Under the pieces are notes generated by a model. That model was not told the origin of the DNA, ran no database searches, and was given only the letters and a program-made list of their open reading frames with translations. Positions 26,252 to 35,064 of a stretch of DNA of 64,000 nt are shown here, in pieces. The stretch lies in the NCBI RefSeq assembly GCF_042681825.1, contig NZ_JBHUGH010000003.1:372001-436000 (forward strand), written 5' to 3'. This DNA comes from Halodurantibacterium flavum (lineage in GTDB: Bacteria > Pseudomonadota > Alphaproteobacteria > Rhodobacterales > Rhodobacteraceae). The position numbers and the translations under genes are program-made. How positions within the stretch are numbered: position 1 is the stretch's first letter; every line of letters starts with the position of its first letter.

Positions 26252-27589
26252 TCAGTGCTTTTCGTAGATCTGGACCAGACGCGCGACGGCGGCCTCGGGC
26301 GTCATTTCCTGACTTTCGCCGGTGCGCCGGCAGGTCAGTTCCACCATCCCGTTCGCAAGGCCGCGCGGCCCGACCGTGATGCGCCAGGGCAGGCCGATCA
26401 GGTCCATCGTCGCGAACTTGGCGCCGGCCCGGTCGTCACGGTCGTCATAAAGCGGCTCCAACCCCTTGGAGATCAGCGTGTTGTAAAGCGCCTCGCAGGC
26501 GCCGTCGGTCGCGATATCGCCCTGTTTCAGGTTGACGATCCCCACCGGGAAGGGCGTCACGCCTTCAGGCCAGATGATGCCGCGGTCGTCGTGGCTCGCC
26601 TCGATGATGGCGCCCAGCAGGCGCGACACCCCGATCCCGTGGCTTCCCATATGAACGGGCACGCGCTCGCCCTTGTCGTTGACGACGACGGCGCCCATCG
26701 GTTCGGAATACTTGGTGCCGAAATAAAAGATCTGGCCCACCTCGATCCCGCGAGAACTTTTGCGCCGTTCCTCGGGGATCTGGTCGAAAAGCGCCGCGTC
26801 ATGGGTTTCGTCGGTGCGGGCGTAAGGCGCAGTCCATTCCTGAACGATCCCTTCGCATTCCTCACGGCTGTCGTAATCCACGACACGTTCGCCCAGCTTC
26901 AGGTCGAGGATCGCGCTGTCATAGAACACCTCGGATTCGCCGGTCTCCGCCAGCACCAGGAATTCATGTGTGTTGTCCCCGCCGATCGGCCCGGAGGCCG
27001 CGCGCATCGGGATTGCCGTCAGGCCCATGCGTTCATAGGTGCGCAGATAGCTGACCATGTGCCGGTTATAGGCATGGATGGCCGCGTCCTTGTCGATGTC
27101 GAAGTTGTAGCCGTCCTTCATCAGGAACTCGCGCCCGCGCATCACGCCGAAACGGGGGCGGATTTCGTCGCGGAACTTCCACTGGATCTGATAAAGCGTC
27201 AGCGGAAGGTCCTTGTAGCTGTTCACATGGCCCCGGAAGATGTCGGTGATCATCTCTTCGTTGGTGGGTCCATAAAGCAGGTCTCGCTTGTGGCGATCCT
27301 TGATGCGCAGCATCTCTTCGCCGTAATCCTCATACCGGCCGGATTCGCGCCACAGGTCCGCCGATTGCAGCGTCGGCATCAGGACGGGGATATGGCCGGC
27401 GCGCGCCTGTTCCTCATGCACGATCTGTTCGATCCGGCGCAGCACCCGCAGGCCCAGCGGCAGCCAGGAATAGATACCCGCCGCCTGCTGGCGGATCATC
27501 CCGGCGCGCAGCATCAGGCGATGGCTGACGATCTGCGCCTCGGCGGGGTTTTCTTTCAGGACGGGCAGGAAATAGCGAGTAAGGCGCAT
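26252..27589 (-). CDS. proS: Prolyl-tRNA synthetase (short form without editing insert)
   Basis: Charges tRNA-Pro. From the ATG at 27589 the enzyme has 445 residues, about 125 fewer than E. coli ProRS. Class II motifs are present: motif 1 region GIYSWLPLGLRVLRRIEQIVHEE, motif 2 FRDEIRPRFGVMRGREFLMKDGYNF, motif 3 GSHGIGVSRLLGAIIE. The long INS editing domain between motifs 2 and 3 is absent or minimal, as known for alphaproteobacterial ProRS, so mischarged Ala-tRNA-Pro would need a separate editing factor, not seen here. First gene of the proS-lolC/E-lolD run. Confidence 0.96.
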   Translation of the reverse strand: MRLTRYFLPVLKENPAEAQIVSHRLMLRAGMIRQQAAGIYSWLPLGLRVLRRIEQIVHEEQARAGHIPVLMPTLQSADLWRESGRYEDYGEEMLRIKDRHKRDLLYGPTNEEMITDIFRGHVNSYKDLPLTLYQIQWKFRDEIRPRFGVMRGREFLMKDGYNFDIDKDAAIHAYNRHMVSYLRTYERMGLTAIPMRAASGPIGGDNTHEFLVLAETGESEVFYDSAILDLKLGERVVDYDSREECEGIVQEWTAPYARTDETHDAALFDQIPEERRKSSRGIEVGQIFYFGTKYSEPMGAVVVNDKGERVPVHMGSHGIGVSRLLGAIIEASHDDRGIIWPEGVTPFPVGIVNLKQGDIATDGACEALYNTLISKGLEPLYDDRDDRAGAKFATMDLIGLPWRITVGPRGLANGMVELTCRRTGESQEMTPEAAVARLVQIYEKH

Positions 27590-27733
27590 GGCAGAGCTTT
27601 CCGCAGGGCGTTTTCGCCTTTCCACCTATTAGAAAGCATCCCTTCAGACAAGCCATGCCGGCGACACATGCGCGCGGGCTTGCGCGACGCGGGGGCATCG
27701 GCGACAACCGGGGCAGGAACAGGGGGAACCCGG

Positions 27734-28876
27734 ATGGGGCTGCCGATCAGGACGCAACTGAAATACTGGGGCATCGCCGCGGCGGTGTTTCTGGCGCTGC
27801 TCTGGCTGATGGGCAACACGCTTTTGCCCTTCATCGTGGCAGCCGCCATCGCCTATCTCCTCGACCCGATCGCCGACCGTCTGGAACGGCTGGGTCTGTC
27901 GCGGCTGCTTGCGGTTATCGTCATCACGCTGATGGCGGTGGTGGCCCTTGTGGCTCTGCTGATCCTGCTGGTTCCGGTGCTGATCGACCAGGGCACGCAA
28001 CTGATCAACACCGCGCCGGACATCTTCCGGCAGTTGCTGGAATTCCTTTCAGCGCGCTTCCCCGAATACGTGAATGAGGACAGCGTGCTGCGCGACACGC
28101 TCGCCAATGTCGGCGAGATGATCCGCGCCCGTGGCGGCGAGTTGCTGAACACGCTGATGAGCTCCGTGCGCAATGTCGTGAGCGCGCTGGTCTTCATCGT
28201 CATCGTGCCGGTCGTCAGCTTTTACCTGCTGCTCGACTGGGACAATCTGGTCGCGCGCATCGACAGCCTGCTGCCGCGCGATCATGCGCCCACGATCCGC
28301 AGGCTCGCCCTTGAGGTGGATGAGGCGCTTTCGGGTTTCGTGCGCGGGCAGTCGGCGGTGATCGGCATCCTGGCCATCTATTACTCGGTCACACTGATGT
28401 CCGTGGGCCTGCCTTTCGGGCTGGTCGTGGGCGTCGTGACAGGGGGTGTGTCGTTCATCCCCTATATCGGCGCGATCCTCGGGGGCACGATCTCGATCGG
28501 GCTCGCGCTTTTCACCTTCTGGGGGGAACCTGTCTGGATCGCGGCGGTCGTCGTGATCTTCATCATCGGCCAGATCCTCGAGGGCAACATCCTCGTCCCG
28601 AAACTGGTTGGGGGGTATGTCGGGCTGCACCCCGTCTGGCTCTTGCTTGCGCTGTCGGTCTTTGGCTCTCTCTTCGGCTTTGCGGGGATGCTGGTTGCGG
28701 TGCCGGTGGCTGCCGCGCTCGGCGTTCTGGTGCGTTTCGCCGCGCATCGCTATCGCGAAAGCGCGCTTTATCGCGGCGACAGCCCGCCGGTCATCACGCC
28801 CGACGGGCAGGTCATTGCGCCCATGGCTCATACCGGCACAACGGCCCCTCCGCCCCCTCCGCCCCCCGGGGACTGA
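27734..28876 (+). CDS. AI-2E family (PerM-like) transporter with polyproline tail
   Basis: A 380-residue polytopic membrane protein of the AI-2E/YdiK/PerM family (about eight helices). Family marks are the N-terminal hydrophobic block, YLLDPIADRLERLGLSRLLAV, FIPYIGAILGGTISI and ILEGNILVPKLVGGYVGLHPVWLLLAL. Substrates of the family vary (autoinducer, sodium/proton antiport) and cannot be told here. The C-terminus ends with seven consecutive prolines, a likely EF-P-dependent stall site. AGGGGG seven bases before the ATG at 27734 supports this start, although the frame is open much further upstream. hdaA follows after 3 bp. Confidence 0.88.
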   Translation: MGLPIRTQLKYWGIAAAVFLALLWLMGNTLLPFIVAAAIAYLLDPIADRLERLGLSRLLAVIVITLMAVVALVALLILLVPVLIDQGTQLINTAPDIFRQLLEFLSARFPEYVNEDSVLRDTLANVGEMIRARGGELLNTLMSSVRNVVSALVFIVIVPVVSFYLLLDWDNLVARIDSLLPRDHAPTIRRLALEVDEALSGFVRGQSAVIGILAIYYSVTLMSVGLPFGLVVGVVTGGVSFIPYIGAILGGTISIGLALFTFWGEPVWIAAVVVIFIIGQILEGNILVPKLVGGYVGLHPVWLLLALSVFGSLFGFAGMLVAVPVAAALGVLVRFAAHRYRESALYRGDSPPVITPDGQVIAPMAHTGTTAPPPPPPPGD

Positions 28877-28879
28877 CCC

Positions 28880-29563
28880 ATGGCGCAACTTCCCCTGAGC
28901 CTGCCAGTGCATGAGGCGCTGGGGCGCGCCGATTTTCACGTCTCGCCAGCCAACGCGCTTGCGGTCGCAACGGTGGCGGACTGGCAGAACTGGCCCCTGG
29001 GCAAGCTGATCCTTGTCGGGCCACCGGGATCGGGCAAGACGCATATGGCGAATATCTGGGCGTCGGAAACCGGGGCGATGATCTTTCAGGCCAGCGATCT
29101 GGCCAGTTCCTCGGCGGACGCGCTGGCCTTCTGGGGGCGGGTGGTGATCGAGGATGCCGACGACATCGCCACCGACCGCGAGGCCGAGGTGACGCTTTTT
29201 CACCTGCACAACATGATCGTGGCCCAGGGCGGCCGCATCCTGCTGACCGCGAAGGCCCCGCCGAACCGCTGGCCCCTGATCCTGCCCGATCTTGCAAGCC
29301 GGATGCAGGCCACCGCGACCGCGACGCTGGTGGCGCCCGACGATCAGCTTTTGTCCGCGGTGCTGCTCAAGCTCTTTTCCGACCGGCAGATCACGGTCTC
29401 GCCCGCGCTTATCGCCTATCTCGTGACGCGGATGGAACGGTCGTTCGGCGCCGCCCGCGATCTGGTGGAACGGCTGGACCGCGCGGCCCTTGCGCAGGGA
29501 CGCGCCGTGACGCGCAACCTTGCCGCCGAGGTGCTGGACAGTGCGGAACCCCCCGGGGCATAA
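28880..29563 (+). CDS. hdaA: DnaA-like regulatory inactivation protein (HdaA/Hda)
   Basis: A 227-residue DnaA-related AAA+ protein that, with the DNA-loaded sliding clamp, promotes ATP hydrolysis on DnaA and prevents re-initiation. The N-terminus carries a clamp-binding motif, QLPLSLP (residues 3-9). The P-loop is GPPGSGKT (47-54); a degenerate Walker B reads VVIEDAD. It has no DnaA domain IV for DNA binding. It sits 3 bp after the AI-2E gene and 40 bp before ppk, all on the plus strand. Confidence 0.88.
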   Translation: MAQLPLSLPVHEALGRADFHVSPANALAVATVADWQNWPLGKLILVGPPGSGKTHMANIWASETGAMIFQASDLASSSADALAFWGRVVIEDADDIATDREAEVTLFHLHNMIVAQGGRILLTAKAPPNRWPLILPDLASRMQATATATLVAPDDQLLSAVLLKLFSDRQITVSPALIAYLVTRMERSFGAARDLVERLDRAALAQGRAVTRNLAAEVLDSAEPPGA

Positions 29564-29603
29564 CTTTCATTCAGGCTTCACAAAAAACGCCGATAAGGCC
29601 CGC

Positions 29604-31778
29604 ATGACCCAGTCCGATTTCCTCAAGTCGCCCTTTCCCCGCGCAACCGCGCTGCCCGCGGCCGAGTTTTCCGGGCCGGGCAGGTTCTTCAACCGGGAAC
29701 TTTCCTGGCTCGCCTTCAACTGGCGCGTTCTGGATGAGGCGCGCAATCCCCGCGTGCCGCTGCTGGAACGGGTGCGCTTCCTGTCGATCTCGGCGGCGAA
29801 CCTTGATGAATTCTATACGGTGCGGGTGGCCGGGCTGCGCGAACTGGCACGGGCCGGCAATGCCAGCATCAGCGAGGACGGGCGGTCACCCCTCGCACAG
29901 CTCGAACTGATCAATGCCGAGGCGCGGCGGCTGATGGCGGCCCAGCAAACCGTCTGGAACAAGCTGAAGAAACTGCTGGAGGCGGAGCGCATCACGCTTG
30001 TGACCCGGTCCAAGCTGACGCGCCGCGACGAGAAATTCCTTGAGGGGCATTTCCTGAACAAGGTCTTTCCGGTGCTGTCGCCCCTGGCCATCGACCCGGC
30101 GCATCCCTTTCCCTTCATCCCGAACACCGGCTTCTGCCTTGCACTGCAACTCGAACGGCGGACCGACCAGCGGCCCCTGCAGGCGCTTTTGCCGATCCCG
30201 CAGCAGATCGACCGCTTCATCGCGCTGCCCGCCAAGCCCGGCGAGGCGCGTTTCGTTCCGCTGGAAGAACTGCTGCTGATGCATCTCGGCGTGCTCTTTC
30301 CCGGCTATATCGACAAGGGGCATTGCACCTTCCGCGTGCTGCGCGACAGCGATATCGAGGTGGAGGAAGAGGCCGAGGATCTTGTCCGCGAGTTCGAGGT
30401 CGCACTCAAGCGCCGCCGCCGGGGCGAAGTGATCCGGATGAAGATCTCGGCGGGCGCCCCCGACGCGCTGCGCGCCGTCATCATGGATGAACTGGACGTG
30501 ACGCCGGATGAGGTGGTCGAACTGCGCGGCCTGATCGGTATGGCGGATGTCAAGGAACTGGTTCTCGACAGCCGGCGCGACCTGCAATGGCCGCCCTTTA
30601 CCCCGCGCGTGCCCGAACGGGTGCAGGACCATGACGGGGACATGTTCGCCGCGATCCGGCAAAAGGACATGCTGCTGCATCATCCCTATGAAACCTTCGA
30701 CATGGTGGTGCGCTTTCTGGAACAGGCCGCGCGCGATCCGAACGTTCTGGCGATCAAGCAGACGCTTTATCGCACCAGCCGCGACAGCCCGATCGTCGCC
30801 GCCCTGTGCGAGGCCGCCGAGGCGGGGAAATCCGTGACCGCGCTCGTCGAACTCAAAGCCCGGTTCGACGAGGCCGCGAATATCCGGCAATCGCGTCGGC
30901 TCGAACGGTCGGGCGCGCATGTTGTCTATGGGTTCATCCACCTCAAGACCCACGCCAAGATCAGCACCGTAGTGCGGCGCGAGGGCGACAACCTGGTCAC
31001 CTATACCCATTATGGCACGGGCAACTATCACCCGATCACTGCCCGCATCTATACCGATCTGTCGCTTTTCACCTGCGATCCGGCACTTGGCCGCGACGCG
31101 ACCAAGGTCTTCAACTTCCTTTCGGGATACGCGCAGCCGGACGGGCTGGAAAACCTCGCGATCTCGCCGATCACGCTCAAGCCCCGGCTGCTCGAACTCA
31201 TCGCTGCCGAGGCCGCCTATGCCCGTGCGGGGCGTCCCGCCGCGATCTGGGCCAAGATGAACAGCCTGATCGACCCCGAGGTGATCGACGCGCTTTACGC
31301 CGCCAGCCAGGCGGGGGTGAAGATCAGCCTCGTGATCCGCGGCATCTGCGGCATCCGCCCCGGCATCGAGGGGCTGAGCGAGAATATCCGCGTCAAATCC
31401 ATCGTCGGGCGGTTTCTGGAGCACAGCCGCATCGTCTGTTTCGGCAACGGCCACGGACTGCCTTCGCGCAAGGGGCGGGTGTTCATTTCATCCGCCGACT
31501 GGATGGGCCGGAACCTCAACCGGCGCGTCGAAACACTGGTCGAGATTCACAACGACACCGTCAAGGCGCAGATCGTCAGCCAGATCATGGCGGCGAACCT
31601 CGCGGATGAGGCGCAGAGCTGGATTCTGCAGCCCGACGGCCAGTTCACCCGCACGCTTCCCACCGAGGGGCAGGAACTTTTCAACTGCCACCGCTTTTTC
31701 ATGGAGAACCCGTCACTTTCGGGGCGTGGAACCGCCGGGGCCAAGGACGTGCCGCGCCTGGCGCATTCCGAAGATTGA
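29604..31778 (+). CDS. ppk: Polyphosphate kinase 1
   Basis: Reversibly makes long-chain polyphosphate from ATP. From the ATG at 29604 the protein has 724 residues. N-domain: RFFNRELSWLAFNWRVLDEA. Catalytic phospholipase-D-like domains include HHPYETFDMVVRFLEQAA and HLKTHAKISTVVRREG, where the histidines of the phospho-enzyme lie. It is followed after 57 bp by ppx, the degrading enzyme, giving the common ppk-ppx pair. Membrane association is expected from family knowledge. Confidence 0.96.
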   Translation: MTQSDFLKSPFPRATALPAAEFSGPGRFFNRELSWLAFNWRVLDEARNPRVPLLERVRFLSISAANLDEFYTVRVAGLRELARAGNASISEDGRSPLAQLELINAEARRLMAAQQTVWNKLKKLLEAERITLVTRSKLTRRDEKFLEGHFLNKVFPVLSPLAIDPAHPFPFIPNTGFCLALQLERRTDQRPLQALLPIPQQIDRFIALPAKPGEARFVPLEELLLMHLGVLFPGYIDKGHCTFRVLRDSDIEVEEEAEDLVREFEVALKRRRRGEVIRMKISAGAPDALRAVIMDELDVTPDEVVELRGLIGMADVKELVLDSRRDLQWPPFTPRVPERVQDHDGDMFAAIRQKDMLLHHPYETFDMVVRFLEQAARDPNVLAIKQTLYRTSRDSPIVAALCEAAEAGKSVTALVELKARFDEAANIRQSRRLERSGAHVVYGFIHLKTHAKISTVVRREGDNLVTYTHYGTGNYHPITARIYTDLSLFTCDPALGRDATKVFNFLSGYAQPDGLENLAISPITLKPRLLELIAAEAAYARAGRPAAIWAKMNSLIDPEVIDALYAASQAGVKISLVIRGICGIRPGIEGLSENIRVKSIVGRFLEHSRIVCFGNGHGLPSRKGRVFISSADWMGRNLNRRVETLVEIHNDTVKAQIVSQIMAANLADEAQSWILQPDGQFTRTLPTEGQELFNCHRFFMENPSLSGRGTAGAKDVPRLAHSED

Positions 31779-31835
31779 CGCCCCCGCCCATGTGACGCAG
31801 GTTGCCGCCGACGAAGCAGCAGCGAAGGGAACTGG

Positions 31836-33410
31836 ATGGACACGCTGACGCCCGCAACCGCAGCCGGTTCGACCGAGGAATGGGGACCCTTCGGCCGCCC
31901 CTTGTTCGAAGACCCTTCGGCCCGCGCGCTCAGCCGGGTGGGCGTGGTCGATGTCGGGTCGAACTCGGTCCGGATGGTGGTCTTTGACGGCGCGGCGCGC
32001 AGCCCGGCCTATTTCTACAACGAAAAGGTGATGTGCGGCCTTGGCGCGGGGCTTGCAACCAGCGGCCGGTTGAACCCGCGCGGGCGGGAACGTGCGCTTG
32101 CCGCCCTGAAACGCTTTGCCCTTCTGGCCGAGGGGATGAAGATCGCGCCCCTGACCGTCGTCGCCACCGCTGCGGTGCGTGAGGCCGAGGACGGCGCCGA
32201 GTTCCGCGAAGAGGTGCTGAAGGAAACGGGCCTCTCGCTCTGGGTGATCGACGGGGCTGAAGAGGCGCGCCTTTCCGCGCAAGGGGTCCTGCTGGGCTGG
32301 CCCGAGGCGTCAGGCCTTGTCTGCGATATCGGCGGATCGTCGATGGAGCTTGCGGTCATCGGCGACGGCAAGGTCCATGCGCGCGTGACCTCGCCGCTCG
32401 GGCCGTTCCGCCTGCAGCAGGTGGGCGGTGGCAAAAAGGGGTTGCGGCGGCATATCTCGGAGATCCTCGTCGGCCTGCGCGATCAGGTGGGCAAGGACCA
32501 TGACCGCATCTATCTGGTGGGGGGGTCATGGCGGGCCATCGCGCGGCTCGACATGGTGCGGCAGAACTATCCGCTGACGGTGCTGCACGAATACCGCATG
32601 TCCCCCAAGGCGGTGCGCGACACCTGCGACTGGATCGGCGACCGCGATGTCGCGACGCTGCGCGGCGAAGGCGGCCTGTCGAGCGAGCGGGTAGAGCTTG
32701 TGCCGCTCGCCTCGGAGGTGCTGCGCGAACTGGTCAAGACCTTCCGCCCGCAGGAAATCGACATTTCCTCTTATGGTATCCGCGAGGGGCTGCTTTACGA
32801 GCAGATGCCGGAACGCCTGCGCCAACGCGACCCGCTGATCGAGGCCTGCCGCTTTGCCGAGGCGCAAAGCGCGCGGCTGCCGGGGTTCGGCAAGAAGCTT
32901 TACGCCTTCCTCCAGCCGCTGTTCAAATCGGCGTCGAAAGAGCGCAAGCGGCTGATCAAGGCGGCCTGTCTGCTGCACGATACTGCCTGGCGGGCGCATC
33001 CCGATTATCGGGCCGAGGCCTGTTTTGACAACGCGACCCGCGCGAACCTGGGCGGACTGGACCACAAGGGCCGTGTCTTTCTGGGACTGGCGCTGATGCA
33101 TCGCTACAAGAACAGCCGCAACGGCAAGATGGGCGGCATGTTTCGTCTCTTGTCCGAAAAGGAAATGCAAGAGGCCGAGGTACTGGGCAAGGCATTGCGG
33201 TTCGGCGCGATGTTCGCCGTCGAGCATCCTGAAAGCGCCGGCGCACTGAAATTCTACCCCAAGAAAAAGATGCTGGAACTGATCCTGCAACCGGAAATGC
33301 AGGCCCTGTTCGGTGAGGTCGCCCAATCGCGGTTCGCGGCACTCGCGCAGGCGCTGAAGGTGGAAACGCGGGTTCGGGTCAAGAACGCGCGTCAGGATCT
33401 CGGCGAGTAG
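31836..33410 (+). CDS. ppx: Exopolyphosphatase / guanosine pentaphosphate phosphohydrolase family
   Basis: An actin-like-fold phosphatase that releases phosphate from polyphosphate ends; relatives also hydrolyse pppGpp. 524 residues, longer than the two-domain core, with a C-terminal HD-like helical region (AACLLHDTAWRAHPDYRAE). N-terminal phosphate loops are VVDVGSNSVRMVVFDG and CDIGGSSMELAVI; a catalytic glutamate lies in the VREAEDG segment. GAAGGGA precedes the start. It forms an operon with ppk. Confidence 0.93.
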   Translation: MDTLTPATAAGSTEEWGPFGRPLFEDPSARALSRVGVVDVGSNSVRMVVFDGAARSPAYFYNEKVMCGLGAGLATSGRLNPRGRERALAALKRFALLAEGMKIAPLTVVATAAVREAEDGAEFREEVLKETGLSLWVIDGAEEARLSAQGVLLGWPEASGLVCDIGGSSMELAVIGDGKVHARVTSPLGPFRLQQVGGGKKGLRRHISEILVGLRDQVGKDHDRIYLVGGSWRAIARLDMVRQNYPLTVLHEYRMSPKAVRDTCDWIGDRDVATLRGEGGLSSERVELVPLASEVLRELVKTFRPQEIDISSYGIREGLLYEQMPERLRQRDPLIEACRFAEAQSARLPGFGKKLYAFLQPLFKSASKERKRLIKAACLLHDTAWRAHPDYRAEACFDNATRANLGGLDHKGRVFLGLALMHRYKNSRNGKMGGMFRLLSEKEMQEAEVLGKALRFGAMFAVEHPESAGALKFYPKKKMLELILQPEMQALFGEVAQSRFAALAQALKVETRVRVKNARQDLGE

Positions 33411-33419
33411 ATCTGTCGC

Positions 33420-33755
33420 TTAGATCTCTATGCCGTCGTCCCGGTCGAGGCCCGGCGGCAGACGATCTTGCGGGGCCCGGTCCGGGGTGGGCGGGGCATC
33501 CCGCGGAGCACGGCGCCGGATCAGGATATCGCCGTTCGGCAGCACCTCGGGCCGGTGGTAAAGCGTCAGGTCGTCGATCTGACGCGCCAGATCCCGGGTC
33601 AGGTCCCGCAGCCCCGGCTCGACCTCGCGCAGGAATTCCTGCAAGAGCCGCTGCGCGCCTTCCTGAAACCGGTCGAGCCCCTCCGACCAGTCATCCTGCG
33701 CCGCCGCCGGCGCGGCGGTCGCAAGCATGAGGGAAAGGGCGATCGCATGTCTCAT
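33420..33755 (-). CDS. Small secreted protein of unknown function
   Basis: A 111-residue protein with a clear signal peptide (MRHAIALSLMLATAAPAAAQ) followed by an amphipathic helical region rich in Glu/Arg/Leu (EGAQRLLQEFLREVEPGL) and a proline-rich tail. It keeps a EVLPNGDILIRRR motif that I recall from small Rhodobacterales periplasmic proteins sometimes mislabelled 'AAA+ ATPase'; there is no ATPase motif. The ATG at 33755 gives the signal peptide; an upstream ATG at 33794 would disrupt it. The stop lies 9 bp from the convergent ppx stop. Confidence 0.65.
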   Translation of the reverse strand: MRHAIALSLMLATAAPAAAQDDWSEGLDRFQEGAQRLLQEFLREVEPGLRDLTRDLARQIDDLTLYHRPEVLPNGDILIRRRAPRDAPPTPDRAPQDRLPPGLDRDDGIEI

Positions 33756-33803
33756 GCCCCTGATATGGGGCATGTGGCACGCAAGTGAAGGCATCCGCGC
33801 ACG

Positions 33804-33836
33804 AGCCGGCGGCCCTTCGGCGGCGCGCCGCCGGCA
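33804..33836 (-). other. GC-rich hairpin in the gap downstream of the TerB/J-domain gene
   Basis: Near-perfect inverted repeat, arms of GCCGGCGGC / GCCGCCGGC type, about 10 bases after the stop of the J-domain gene on the minus strand. It lacks a T run, so it is more likely a transcript 3' stabiliser or a rho-assisted stop than an intrinsic terminator. Confidence 0.4.
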
Positions 33837-33845
33837 GTATCCGCG

Positions 33846-34529
33846 TCAGGCGGCGCGGTTGTGGCTGATCTCTTCCCAGGCGCGGTTCACCGCCTGCAAG
33901 CGCCGTTCGGCAAGCTTCACGGCCTCGGGCGGCAGGCCACGGGCGATCATGCGGTCCGGGTGGCTTTCCTTGACCGCCTCACGCCAGGCGCGGCGGATCG
34001 AGTCCATCGGCGTGTCGAGCGAGACGCCCAGAACCTCATACGGATCGGGCAGCGCATCGGTGACATAGCGGCTGCGGATCGCGCGGAAGCACTTGTCGCT
34101 CAGCCCGAAGATCGTGGCGACATTGCGCAGGAATTCCTCTTCGTCGGGATGATAGCCGCCATCGGCCACCGCGATGTGGAACAGCCCCTCCATCAGGTCG
34201 ATCAGCACCTGATTGTCATCGCGGAACATTCCGGAAATCCGTTGGGCGTAGGCTTCATAGCCCTGCGCACATTGCCGCGCGAGGTTATAGACCCGGGCGG
34301 CGTGGGCCTCATCCTCGGGGGCGATGTGAAACACCTCGCGAAAGGCGGCGACCTCGGATCTCGTGACCGTTCCGTCGGCCTTGGCCATCTTCGCGCCCAG
34401 CGCGATTACGGCGATGGTAAAGGCAACCGACCGCTCCGGTGGCTGGCGCAGGCGGTCAAAGACCTGTGCAAGGCCTTCGCCATTGGCGAGCGCCGCAAGA
34501 GCGGCGGATATGCGGGTCCAGATCGACAT
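33846..34529 (-). CDS. TerB-like plus J-domain co-chaperone (DjlA-like)
   Basis: 227 residues: a helical TerB/DjlA-type domain (about 35-150, with KMAKADGTVTRSEVAAF and VADGGYHPDEEEFL metal-binding-like acidic motifs) and a C-terminal J domain (about 163-225) with the HPD motif at 190-192 (KESHPDRM). It should stimulate a DnaK-type chaperone. Unlike E. coli DjlA it has no obvious N-terminal membrane helix, so it may be soluble. It follows the GNAT gene by 43 bp. Confidence 0.85.
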   Translation of the reverse strand: MSIWTRISAALAALANGEGLAQVFDRLRQPPERSVAFTIAVIALGAKMAKADGTVTRSEVAAFREVFHIAPEDEAHAARVYNLARQCAQGYEAYAQRISGMFRDDNQVLIDLMEGLFHIAVADGGYHPDEEEFLRNVATIFGLSDKCFRAIRSRYVTDALPDPYEVLGVSLDTPMDSIRRAWREAVKESHPDRMIARGLPPEAVKLAERRLQAVNRAWEEISHNRAA

Positions 34530-34572
34530 GAGGGTATGTTAGCGCCAAAAGCCGGCACTGTCATTGCGACAT

Positions 34573-35061
34573 TCAGAGCTTTTTCTGCATCAGCACAAGA
34601 TCGAGCCACTGTCCCCATTTATAGCCCACTTCGGGCAGGACGGCGACCTCCAAATACCCCAGGGCTGCATGAAAGGCGCGCCCCGCCGGGTTTGCCGCGC
34701 TGATACCGCCGATGAGACTGTGAACGCCGCCCGTCCGGGCGTGATCCTCCAGCCGCTGCATGATCGCGCGCCCGATTCCCCTGCCGCGCCCCTCGGGCGC
34801 CAGGATGACGGTATGTTCCATCGTGTAGCGATAACCGGGGCCGTTGCGAAATGGACCATAGCTCGCAAACCCCAGCACCGCATCGCCCGCCTGCGCGACC
34901 AGAAAGGGCAGCCCCGCCTCCTGCTTGCCCGCGATCATGCGTTCGACATCGCCGGCGGCATGGAGCTGTGTCGTAAACGTCACCAGCGTATCGCGGATCA
35001 CCGGATTCCAAAGCTCTGCCACCGCTGCGCCATCGGCGGGCGTTGCCGGCCGGATCAGCAT
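34573..35061 (-). CDS. GNAT-family N-acetyltransferase
   Basis: 162 residues with the acetyl-CoA pyrophosphate-binding motif EGRGRGIGRAIM (GRGRGIG at 91-97). The pattern MLIRPATPADGAAVAELWN and MEHTVILAPEGRGRGIG resembles the phosphinothricin/methionine-sulfoximine acetyltransferase branch, but substrate cannot be assigned. It starts 3 bp after the mcm stop and should be co-transcribed with the mutase. Confidence 0.85.
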   Translation of the reverse strand: MLIRPATPADGAAVAELWNPVIRDTLVTFTTQLHAAGDVERMIAGKQEAGLPFLVAQAGDAVLGFASYGPFRNGPGYRYTMEHTVILAPEGRGRGIGRAIMQRLEDHARTGGVHSLIGGISAANPAGRAFHAALGYLEVAVLPEVGYKWGQWLDLVLMQKKL

Positions 35062-35064
35062 CGC

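Noticed and set aside
26033..27733. Long N-terminal extension of the AI-2E family permease
   Set aside because: The extension is antisense to lolC/E and proS. The ATG at 27734 has a good ribosome site and gives the normal family length.
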